From assembly GCF_033807575.1 (NCBI RefSeq), contig NC_084730.1:6555986-6619985 (forward strand): a stretch of DNA of 64,000 nucleotides. The letters are read 5' to 3'. A program made the translations under genes and the position numbers. Position 1 is the first letter of the stretch; the number at the start of each line of letters is the position of its first letter. The notes under the pieces were generated by a model. The model was not told where the DNA came from, did no database searches, and saw only the letters and a list, made by a program, of their open reading frames with translations. Positions 36,689 through 48,300 of this stretch are shown piece after piece. This DNA is from Cydia pomonella. Its lineage: Eukaryota; Arthropoda; Insecta; Lepidoptera; Tortricidae.

Positions 36689-39600
36689 TTATGATCCAAA
36701 TCTCTCATGAAGCGTCATCAGAGTAGTTGCAGGTGTAGGCGCGAAATCTACTCCACTAGGTATAACAATAGTCCCCGGAATCTTTTTCTGCATAGCTGCT
36801 ATTTGTTTCTGAAGCTCCGGATCTAGCATTTGCTTTGAAAACGGCTGTTTTTGTCGGTTTCCAAACGATTTGTTAGAGTTGAAAGACTTATTCGAGTTGT
36901 TGAAAGACTTATTTGAGTTGTTGAAAGACTTATTTGAGTTGTTGAAAGACTTATTTGAATTGTTGAAAGATTTGTTCGACTTATTTGAGTGATTGGATCT
37001 ATTTGAATAGTTGGATCGATTGGATCCAACAGAGCCTGGTCCTTTTTTGTAACCTTGTTTATTATATTGGTTGTTGAGTTGGTTGAGCGAGTTTTTATTT
37101 AGGTAGTTTTTGTTGCGTAGCTGAGCGAAATTGTTGCCGATGCTCACGGTCAAGTCTGAGTCGTAGTTTGGGCGTGAGTTTTGCCGATAGTTGTTCCGGT
37201 TGTTATAGTTTCGGTTCTGGAAGCCGCCTGAAATAAAATATAAATATTTTTCTTAACATAAACTGCTCTCGTTTAAGCGTATGTTACGGAAGCACTTTTT
37301 CGACAAGCTCTCTGGTTAATTGTCCTTCGTAGTCATAGTATCTTTTGCACTGGGTACATAAATGAATATATATGTATGTATATTTAATTATAGTATATTT
37401 ATGTAAGTTTATTACCGTTACTATATTATTTATCGCTATTTTGCTTGTTTGAAGTTAATTATTCTGTTTTTTTGTTGTTTGTTTAATGCCTGCACGTACT
37501 ACTGTTTCTGTTTAGCCCGATGGTTGACTGGTAGAGAATGCCTTTAGGGATTAAGTTCGCCATTTGTACTTTATTTGTTATATTGTGCAATAAAGTTTAA
37601 ATAAATAAATAAATACTTAGGGTAATTAGCTCACACTGTAAAATTTTCTGGCAAATGTTTCAAAGCAAGATTTTACAGACTACCCCTAACTAAGAGGGCT
37701 ATACAAACTCTCTTCTCTCTGGACATTTACCGAGATCCCGGGTAGAGTTCCTTCTCAGGAACGTTCTAATATGGTAAATTATTTGATTAGATAAACGTTA
37801 AAAAAAATGCAAAGTAAATAATTCAAATAAATAGAAGTATAGGGAGCGTGCATGAACTGTAGGAGGCAGCACAGGAGCCGTCAGATTTTTGGCGCGAGGC
37901 GTAAATGTGATGTTTATTGTTCCGACGTAGCCCACAAGATGGCAGAACCTACTATGCACAAGAAAACACGTGACGTGTACATGTGCATGTTTATGGTTTC
38001 AATTCAGGCCACAAGATGGCAGACCCTCCAACGCGCACGGTCCCTATATTGTATTTGTCGTTCACAATGACAATAAGATTAAAGTGACACTAGTGACATG
38101 ACAATTAAAAATAAACAATATTAAAAGAGGCAGAAATAATATTAATGTAAATTAATCAATACATAAAAATGGTAATTCTTTTTTATTAGTAATATTTATA
38201 TCCTGAAAGACAAAATTAAAGGATCGTTTACAAACATTCTTGTTCTTGTAAAATTAAATCACTAATTAAATAAGTAAATGAGTATAAATATGAATATGAC
38301 TTGAATTTTATTGCTAATGTCGACTCCATAGCTCGCTATTAGTCTTACCATGCGATAAAAACTCCGATGCCTAATTGTTCAGTGTTACTGGTTTTAAAAT
38401 TGTTGAACTTGCGTTGTAAAAAAGTAGGATAGGAATGATAAGTGTCTTTACCTGAATAATTCCCAACCCGCACTAAGTCAGGAATGCCGCTAACCGGCTC
38501 ATCCAGTCCAGCGCGACCTCGCGGCGTGAACGTCGATCTCGAGCGCGAGCGAGACCGAGATTTCGAGCGCTGGCGAGATCGCGAGCGCGCACGAGACTGG
38601 GAGCGTTGCGAGCGGTCGCGAGATTGGGAGCCGTCGCGGGAGAAGTGAGATCTGTCCGAAAAAAATTGTGGATTGTAATGCGGGCTGTACACACTCGTCG
38701 AGACCCCGAGACAGGCCGAAAACGACTGTAAATGCTGCTCCCTTCTCCGATTGGATCGGAGCGGTGCTGAGACTCTCAGCGATAAGCTCTCGATGAGTGT
38801 CTACAGCCGACATAACAAATACAAAAGTCAAGGATTGCATATTTCGACTAGTGGGTAGTGACCCTGCCTATGAAGCTGATGGTCCTGGGTTCGAATTCCG
38901 GAAAGGGCATTTATTTGTTCCCGAGTCATGGATGTTTTCTATATATTTAAGTATTTGTATATTGTATATATCATTGTATGAGTACCCCACAATACAAGCC
39001 TTCTTGGCTTACCGTGGGACTTAGTCAATTTGTGTAGGAGTCAGGAGTGTCCCTATAATATGTATATATTTATTATTTATAATATTTATATAGGTATGAC
39101 GCATTGGGGTGACTTTAAACGTGCGGTAATTTATTTTAATACTTAAACTAGAAGCTGTAGCAACAGTAAACAGATGCCTTTGATAAGTGATGATTTGAGT
39201 CAAGACTCGGAAACCGGTTAAATTTCCAAACCGTGATCATGTACTTGGCGCAAAACCTTTTAATTTCGGTTTCATTCGTAAAACCGGTATTTTTAAACCG
39301 AGTTTTAGGAGAACATTTCCATAAAGTTCTTGTCTGATTAACCAGTTTAGAACAATAAAAACCGGTTTCTGCCTATGTCTGTGTCTTTGTTTACGCGGCA
39401 CAACATCAAGCATCCCGGCCGTTTCGTCGCTCGTCGAGTAATAAATAAATATAAATAAACGCTTTATTTAGGGTACAATAAAGTGCTTAAAACGTTCGCG
39501 TTCTTATGAAAGTTCGGAGTAAAACCGAAATAAACCGGTATTTACCGCTATTTTTAAAAACCGGTTCCGTTCCGAGCCTTGGTTGCAGTAACGTGTTGCT

Positions 39601-41471
39601 AAAGTATGAAGTGCTCATGTTTTTATAAATATTTGCCATTTAAAAAAAACACTTTCAAAGTGCTAAAAAGCACTGGGATGAGGTGCTCGGGAACGGGGAA
39701 CATATACAACAAACAAGCAAAAATTTTACTGTTAAAAAAATGGTTTACAGTACATATGGTGTTACTTTACCACACTAGTGCGATAACTAGCACATTACGT
39801 AACTATGTTGAAGAAAATTTAAAGGGCTACATGTACTGTAAACCGTTGTATGATACATGTGCAAATAGTTAATTCGCAACTTGTGTAGATTTAAAACACT
39901 CCCTCTGGTTGTGTTTTAATTTATTGCTACTCATTGCGAATTTCCTATTTTTCGCACTTGTATTGTAATGTACTATTCTGTAGGACTTGATATAAATTTA
40001 AACATTGAGATCAAGATTCTAGATTATGGAACTTTTGTATGCATTATTAGCTTTTAAGTAGACAGGTTGTAAATTGACATTTGTGCCATAGGGTAAAACA
40101 TTTGTACTAGACTTTTTGTAATAAAAACATATTTTATATTGTTATTTTTATTACAATCCTATATCAATTAAAACAACAAATGTTCGCGTGGCAGCGGTAT
40201 ATAAAAAATACACTACCATCAAAAAGTTTAACACATTCACTGCCGGGAACCCACCTGGTGGGCACTCATGAACTTTGTTCAGATGCCGGACAACCCGCTG
40301 CGCGGGTTGTTTTGTATGCAGCTATAGACCACCGGTTTCTGGGGTAGTGCGCCGTTTTTTGTCTGGCAGTGAATGTGTTAATACCAAACACAAAATACAC
40401 AAATAATCAACATTATTAAGAATTTAATACGAAAAAATAGTGTATAACAATTTATTAAGCATAATTTATCATGCTTTTTGGGTATGTAAAGCAGAACTGA
40501 TATGAAATATATATCAAAATTCAAATATGTAAATCAATCTTTGCATACAGTTGTATTGCTAACTAGCAATCTGCCCTGGCTTTGCACATTACACAAAACC
40601 TTAACAAATTATACACCTAAACCTTCCTCAAAAATCACTCTATTCATTGGTGAAAACCGTGTGAAAATACATTCAGTAGTTTTCGAGTTTTTTGCATACA
40701 CACAGACTGAGCAGCAGGGGAATTTGTTTTATAAGGTGATGTATTTCTTAAGATTATGAATTTAGTTATCCTTTTTCATACTTTTGTCAACAAGAATATT
40801 AAGAAGCAATGTGCAATATTCACCTGGACCGTGAGCGGCTGTGTGATCTTGCCCGTGACTGAGACCGTCCCCTGTTTCTCTGATTCCAGTTACGGTTACC
40901 TTGGTTCATGCCACCGTGGAAATTCCGGTTCATACCACCCTGGTTATTATGGTTCATACCATTATGGTTTTGATTCATCTGATCATTTTGATTTCTATTT
41001 CCTGGGTTGTAGTTTCGGTTATTTCCATTTTGATTATTAAATTTTTTATTACCCGGGCTATAATTTTGGTTACCTCCTTGGTTAAAATTTCTGTTTCCAC
41101 CTTGGTTATAGGGATTGTTACCACCCTGGTTAAAGTTTCGATTTTTCCCTTGGGTGTTTTTGCCAATTTGTCTCTGTTTTATGATGTCATCTGTAAACAT
41201 TAAGTTATACATACATTATAACAAAGTTATATATTCAAACATCTTAACAGATTTTCTTGAACTCAATCATTATTTGGTTATGTAGTGAAGTTCAATAGAA
41301 TGATTTGCCGAGTTCAGATGTCCAAAACCCTATAATTACTGAATCTATGTACGGAATGAAATTTAAGAGTAAATTCTACTTCGGAAATTCCGAAAAATGC
41401 TTAGAGCATGGAGGGAACTAAAAAAATCATTAGAAATTACCTAATGACATGTCAATCGCGTCGTCCATCAT
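36689..41471 (-). CDS. UAP56-binding-motif protein, putative mRNA export adaptor
   Basis: Four exons on the minus strand: 41471-41441, 41190-40824, 38651-38452, 37227-36689. Phases agree (1,2,1), giving 378 residues. The N-terminus DAIDMSLDDIIK matches the UAP56-binding motif known from ALYREF and UIF, which recruits the DEAD-box helicase UAP56 to nuclear mRNPs. Next come an Asn/Gly-rich stretch with about a dozen NxNQGG-type repeats, an RS tract split over exons 2 and 3, and an Asn/Ser stretch with a repeated SFNNSNK unit. The C-terminal block, from PFSKQMLDPELQKQIAAMQK to LHERFGS, is less biased and probably the conserved C-end. No RRM is present, which argues against ALYREF itself and fits a UIF-like adaptor. 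A GTAAGC donor follows the stop immediately, so the 3' UTR is probably spliced. Confidence 0.8.
36850..36985 (-). repeat. in-frame 21-nt minisatellite in the export-adaptor gene
   Basis: Four near-exact and one shortened copy of a 21-base unit encode SFNNSNK repeats. The unit is a multiple of three, so copy-number changes keep the frame. Confidence 0.88.
37235..38440. other. intron 3 of the export-adaptor gene
   Basis: 37505-37615 is a retroposon 3' end (agcccgatggttgactggtag ... gtgcaataaagtttaaataaataaataaat). 37850-38080 has two copies of 'cacaagatggcagaccct' -like sequence. No gene. Confidence 0.5.
38690..38822. mobile_element. foldback element with GCTGTACACACTCG ends
   Basis: 'gggctgtacacactcgtcgag' faces 'ctcgatgagtgtctacagccg'. 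A fragment of the same family is at 32280-32330. Confidence 0.65.
38848..39085 (+). mobile_element. tRNA-derived SINE in export-adaptor intron 2
   Basis: Head with GGTTCGAATTCC, body and 'gtgggacttagtcaatttgtg' end as in the 18146 family. Confidence 0.82.
39207..39582. mobile_element. TIR element with CAAGACTCGGAA ends
   Basis: 'caagactcggaaaccggtt' faces 'aaaccggttccgttccgagccttg'. The interior repeats 'aaaccggt' several times. It resembles hAT-type MITEs such as 15835, but no duplicated target site is evident. Confidence 0.6.
39746..39978. mobile_element. diverged copy of the TACAGTACATATGG element
   Basis: Inverted relative to 14735-15199: 'acagtacatatggtg', 'gtactgtaaaccgttgtatgatacatgtgc', 'tttttcgcacttgtattgtaatgtacta'. 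Confidence 0.75.
40232..40377. mobile_element. 146-bp TTAA-flanked MITE (piggyBac-like)
   Basis: The ends CACATTCACTGCC are inverted, and TTAA stands at both sides (40228-40231 and 40378-40381), the target site of piggyBac transposases. A copy of exactly the same length is at 43028-43173 in the other orientation. Confidence 0.88.
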
Positions 41472-42356
41472 CTTGATATGGATATGTTGATTGTGATTGA
41501 ACTAGTGTTATACAATTGCTTACACAAGAAAATTTTATGTAAAACGTGGAAATCGATCAATCAATTCGCATTGTGGTTTCACAACATCAAAAACAGTAAC
41601 ACCAACAAACAAGGCAACAAGCAAAAGAGATAATAAATGAGGATTTGCTGAGGGTGGCGGGGAAAAGTAATGTTGCTAGATCAAATATATTTTTTTTTTT
41701 AATGGCTTACTGTTGATTGCCAGTGTCATGTCGATTTATTTATGATAACAATAATCGTATTTCGGGGGCGCGAATTCTTATCAAACACAAGGTTGCTAAT
41801 CCAAATGAGAATGTAGGAACGATAGTAAATTTAGATTTAGATCAAATATTTAGAAAGCCATTATAGGTATTTTATGTCACAGATATTTTATAACGTCATA
41901 ATTTGTGTTATAATATAAAGTATAACTTTACATTTACAGTAAATATTTATCTATAGTATGTTATTAAATAATATTTTTGTTACTCTTTTTTTTGTTACTT
42001 ACAACATTTGATTTTATTTTTAATATGCATACATGCCATAAACAAAATGAACGTTCGGCATTTATTTCGATAATTTTTTGAGAACTCAAGAATTTAGTAC
42101 CTATTAGAAGGAGTTATAATAACTATAATTACCACGTTTGAAAGACCTCATGATTTTATGAAGCGTTGTCAAGTAAACGAAATATTTGTGTTAATATTTG
42201 ATATAAATTCCGTCGTTCCGTTTCAAGTAAGTTACAAATATTGGGTTTTCTGTCAATGTGTCAGTTATGTGTCAAACGCAGTGTTGTACTTGTATTGTGT
42301 ATGTGTATTCTTTGCCCAAATTTATTTCATATTGTTTTCTATTTATATGATAAATA
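41472..42356. promoter_or_regulatory. shared upstream region of two divergent genes
   Basis: The export-adaptor start (41471, minus) and the zinc-finger start (42357, plus) are 885 bases apart with no gene between them, so promoters of both must lie here or share elements. Only AT-rich sequence is seen; no TATA box could be placed with confidence. Confidence 0.5.
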
Positions 42357-45300
42357 ATGAGTGATTTATGGAACAAAAGCTATCTGTGTCGTTGTTGCCA
42401 AGTTGAACATGGCTTCAGAAATCTCGGTGAGCCGTATGTACACGAAGGAGCACAGGAAATATATGCGAATATGTTACGGGATTGTTTGAATATTATTGTA
42501 AGTTATAATTCTAATAATTCATTGTATATTTCAATGGCATTTGATTAACTCATCTAATTTATCAATACTACAGTAACTGAACATTTGCCTATATATTTTT
42601 TAATGTTCTAAGACTTCTGCCACATTAAGTAATGCTTATTAGAATCTAACATGTATTTCACGTGTTCATTGATCACACCTAGCTTAAAACTTGTTCGTGG
42701 TTTATCACAATTATCATGTATTTATTTTGACATTTCTCTGTCAGATTTGTATGAAATTTTCCAAGTTTTTATTTTAACTACCTATACTTTTTTCTAAAAA
42801 TCTAACTACTATTAAAAATCAGTGCTCATATCTAGGCTCTCTAAAACATGTCGCGGGTGAGCTATTTTGTGAGCCAAACCCTATATTTATGGTAAGGGAA
42901 TGGCAACAAATTCATTCATTTCATTTCATTTATTTATTGCAGTCATGAACATAGTTACATAATAAGGTGTTACAATTAATTTAGTCAATTCATGACACCC
43001 TGTTAGGGCACACAATATTAAATTTAACACATTCACTCCCAGACAAAAAACGGCGCACTACCCCAGAAACCGGTGGTCTATAGCTGCGTACAAAACAACC
43101 CGCCCAGCGGGTTGTCTGGCATCTGAACAAATTTCATGAGCGCCCACCAGGTGGGTTCCCGGCAGTGAATGTGTTAACTAAATATCTAATACCTATTAAA
43201 ACATTTCATCATAATATGTCTTGTGTATATAAAAATCGAATAATAATAACATTATACAAGTAAATAAAAGATAAAAAATTAAATAACATTCCATATTCAA
43301 ATTTTGAGCAATTGTAAACATAGATAAGAATAATAATTCATGTGGAACACTAATCAAAATTCCATACAAGTTTTAAGTGTTCGTCCCCCATTTTACCCCA
43401 TGTTTTGTTGATCCACCCTAATAACCAGTTGTATGGAGTGAACACTCTAAGCTTACTTATTTCTCTATGGTTATGGGGAAATGAGAAAGAAGAATACTAC
43501 CCTCACATGTTATTCTTTTTCCAGATGAAACCTCCAACTTCACTCCAGTCATCATACAGCATCTGTTTAGCCTGTGTGTGTAGGCTGCGGGATGCAACTG
43601 TCTTTAAAAGGCAGGTACTCGCATGTGAGAGCTCACTGATGGAATACAGTGGTAATGGTATGTATTGTGTACAAATGGTGGATCAACTTTCTTTTTTTGT
43701 TACTCTGTCTTTTCAGCCAGACGACAATAGAGTCAGACCAAGATAAGTTGGCAGCGATTTTGTTAGCCCAGATGGTGCAAGTGTCAAGTATCGCGATCGG
43801 CAGCAATTCGTCCGACATGGCTGTTTTGTCTCGACTCCTTACCACACCCGGTCCGGCGTGAGTGAGGGCTCCATCTTGGGACACTTGTTTTTCGGCATCA
43901 TGATTAACGATCTCAAATCGCATTATCTATATTATCAGAAACGTGTTCTGAAGATGTTGTTATTAGTGCGTACTACGCCAACATATATTCTCTATTGACT
44001 TATGGTGTCATATACTGGGGCAATTCCATAGACGTGCAGTCCACATTCATTTTGCAAAAGAGGTGCTTAAGAATTATCTATCGTATTAACCACGGACAAT
44101 CACTGAGAAATGTTTTCAAGAACAAAGGTTTTCTAACTTTAACTGGCATATATATATACGAACTCTGTAAATTTCTTAAGAGTAACAAGAATTACTTTAC
44201 AACATTAGCTTCCCTCCGCGATAACCTTCGCTCTCAATATAAGTACAATTTAAAACTGCCTCTAGTCAGAAATAAAACTTACGATAAAAGCACATATATT
44301 ACTGCGATTCGAGTCTTTAATCAGCTTCCAGATGAATTAAAAATGTTAGATGACATGGAATTTATGCGTAGTTTAATAAAATGGCTTATTAAGAATGAAT
44401 TCTACTTTCTAAAGGATTTCTTTGAATTATATTCGTCATGATGCCGTATACTCTGTATAGATTGATATGATGTGTTTAATGGAAATGTGTTTCTTACTTT
44501 TAAGTTAGTTTTAAGTGTATATTGTATACCCGAATTGGGTTACCGTTGAAACTTACACATGTAATTAAATAACACCTCTGTAACACGGTTGTACAATAAA
44601 GAATTATCTTATCTTATCTTATCGATTTTTCGGGCGGCTCAATGTCTCTTGTATGTATGATGCTGATAGTAGCAGTACTGATAAACCGCTACTTGACGCT
44701 AGATGTCGACTACGAAAATAATAAGCGTTTTGGTAAGACAACTGATGTATGGAGTGAGCACTCTATGCTTGCTTATTTCGCTATGATTCTACAAATATGC
44801 TAAGTACTTAGTACATATGCCATGATGGAAAGCGTAGCTTGGCAAGGTTACATTTGATTATTTTTTATTTTATTTATTTATTTAGAAACCAAACAGTCGT
44901 ATAAACATATCAACAATGCAATACAAACGATGTACCACAACAAAAGGAAAATACAACAAAAAGACCTGGAGGTTCATAAATTATAAATTATGTTATATAG
45001 CTAATGCAAATTTTTGAATCAGATAGAAATAATAACTAATATCTGTACTTATATATTAAAACAACTTACGTTTAACTATATTTTTTAGACTAGCCAACGA
45101 ATTTTGAAAACAATCTACTTCGAATAGATGTTTATTATAGTAACTAGGAACTCGTCTGAAAAAGGTATGCCTGGAATAGTTTTGACCGAAAAACTAATAT
45201 GAAACAGCGACCGAGGGCGTAAGGGGTGATGCGGACAACTGAAAGTAACTAATCTTAGTAGATTAAGAGAGGTATGGGCATTGTGAATGTCATCTCGCTT

Positions 45301-48300
45301 TGTGTGGTAGGGCACAGCCAGTGGATGTCATTCCAGATCTAGAGCAGAGCCCAACTGGGGAAGTACCTCCACCATACAGAAAACAGCAGCCAAATAACAC
45401 TAGACCCTACTCATAGTGTTGTGTTCCTGCCGGTGAGTAAGGTTGCTAGAGCTCAACGAGGGGGGGCGGGTTTAGGGTCGGCAACGCGCATGTAACTCCT
45501 CTGGAGTTGCAGGCGTACATAGGCTACGGAGACTGCTTACCATCAGGTGGGCCGTATGCTTGTTTGCCACCGATGTAGTATTAAAAAAAAAAAGATTAGG
45601 ACAATTAATAATATTTTTTAGAATTTTAAACAATAACATAACGTCTAAGTATATCCTACGGTTAAAAATGAAATGTGTAATGAGTATCCTAGTTATCCTA
45701 TTCAAACAATATAATTATATTTTTCAGACGAAATAAGTGCAGATCCTGAAATTCCTGAAATAAAGTCTGAAGACGATAGCTGCTCCAATGGTAAACATTT
45801 ATACACATTATTGATACTTGTAAACTCCATATAACGTCACTTGATATAACGATTCACTCCCTATAAAAAAAAAAAACATTTATTTCGGACCACAAAAATC
45901 CATAACAGGTTAGTAAACATGTACATGCAGAACTTGTAATTTAGACTATGTTAATACTTAATTTATTATATACCTATCTACCTACTACATTTCATCATAG
46001 GGAGTTAAGGAACGGTGCAGGTTTGACCAGTGCTGCATATAGCGACTATCGAGCCTACCCGCTATCACACTCAGGATACTGTTGCTACTGTCAAGCACTC
46101 GACACTTAAAATAAATAAATAAATAAATATTATAGGACATTAGTACACAAATTGACTAAGTCCCACAGTAAGCTCAATAAGGCTTGTGTTGAGGGTACTT
46201 AGACAACGATATATATAATATATAAATATTTATAAATACTTAAATACATAGAAAACACCCATGACTCAGGAACAAATATCCATGCTCATCACACGAATAA
46301 ATGCCCTTACCAGGATTTGAACCCGGGACCATCGGCTTCGTAGGCAGGGTCACTACCCACTGGGCCAAACTGGTCGTCAAACACTTACTTTAGTATTAAG
46401 TATTCTATACACGGTGTAACATGAGGAAACCGAAAGATTTTAACAGTGTATTCCTGATCACATTTAGAGACTAAAAATGTCATATAAACATTTCTGGATT
46501 TCGCCGAGTTTCAGAGTTAATACCGATTAAAAAAACCGGACAAGTGCGAGTTGGACTCGCCCACCGAGGGTTCCGTACTTTTTAGTATTTGTTGTTATAG
46601 CGGCAACAGAAATATATCATCTGTGAAAATTTCAAATGTCTATCACGGCTCATGAGATACACCCTGGTGACAGACGGACGGACGGACAGCGGAGTCTTAG
46701 TAATAGGGTCCCGTTTTACCCTTTGGGTACGGAACCCTAAAAATATCTTCTTATTGTAACTTAGTGCAAAACGCCTTTTTGATGGCGTTGATGCCATTAA
46801 GGGGCGTAGTTATATGATAGAAGTTAAAAAGTGACAAGTAACCTTTGCAAAACATTTTCAGTGCCAGTCATAACAATATCTTTTTTTGTACAAATACATT
46901 CAATAGTATAAAGAAAAAAAACAAAAAAAATTTTTTTTGCCAAAATTTACTTAAACTCATTTAATTTTTAGGGTTCCGTACCCAAAGGGTCAAATTACTG
47001 AGACTTCCGTCCGTCCGTCCGTCCGTCTGTCACCAGGCTGTATCTCATGAACCGTGATAGCTAGACTGTTGAAATTTTCACAGATTATGTATTTCTGTTG
47101 CCGCTATAACAACAAATCAACAGAATCAAATAAATATTTAAGGGGGGCTCCCATACAACAAAGATATTTTTTTGCCGTTTTTATAAATAATGGCACGGAA
47201 CCCTTAGTGCGCGAGTCCGACTCGCACTTGGCCGGTTTTTTTCCTGTTTTTGGCCTCAGAAGTGCGTGGCTAAAATCTTCCGGTTTCTCGTGTTACACCA
47301 TGTATAATGATAACTCTCTATAGCGTCAAAAGCAGACATAGTTTACACCATTTGAATTTAAATATGTATGTGTATATAAAATTTTTATATAATAAATAAT
47401 AGTACTAAACTATAGTTAATACTATAGCCTGAAAATCATCTCAGGCCTAATGTTGGTGTTTATAGTCTATTTTTTTATTCCGTAGACTAATATGACAACC
47501 ACAAATGTCAAACGTAGAAATAATGTGACCAGCTTAAAACAAATAGTGCTGATCTTTAATTTCGGTTAGTGAATAACCGATAAATATTAAATTAATTTTA
47601 GATTTGAAAATAAACAATGAATGAAATCTACTCACTACATGATACGAAGTAAACAATAAATAAAATCTACTCACTACTAATCCACTCAAACATTAAATCA
47701 TTGCATTATGAGGTCCGAGGTGACTGTTAATCTTACAATAAAATCGCTTTTAAATATTAGAAATATTGTGTATAGACCTGGATACAAACTTTCTAAATGC
47801 CTCAAAATGGTGTTACATGCCTATATAAGTAACTCCCAATAGTTTATTTTCGGCTAGTACCGGTTGTAGCACATCACTATTTATAAGACGTAAAAAACTA
47901 GCAACACATGAAATGTCATTTTAGTCTACGGGATAAAAAAAATGACTATAGGTTTTTAATATTGATACCTCAGTAGACATGTGTTCAAATGTCCCAACTT
48001 ATTTTTTCGATTTTTTTTATGTAGTTAATTTTATTTTAATTTAATTACTGAATTAATTACCAATTGATTACTGTTTGCAGATTACCGTGAGGAGCTGATG
48101 CATAGACCCAATTATGATGGCAAGGTTGAAGAGAATATCACCTATGATGGTATGCATTCTTCCACCTACCTTCACGATCATTCAGACGCTCCTTCTAAAC
48201 AAATAATTCATAATTAAGATGAAAGGGCACGAAAGCACGTGACCGCTTATCCATACAAACCCCCTATTAATCCCCATTTTCCTCTCTGGTTAACTTCTTC

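Noticed and set aside
38473..38840. Alternative minus-strand frames over the RS exon
   Set aside because: Other frames of the same repetitive Arg/Ser codons; only one frame joins the neighbouring exons.
40756..41203. Open frames antisense to the Asn/Gly-rich exon
   Set aside because: They are shadows of the export-adaptor exon 2, whose splice phases and UAP56 motif fix the true strand.
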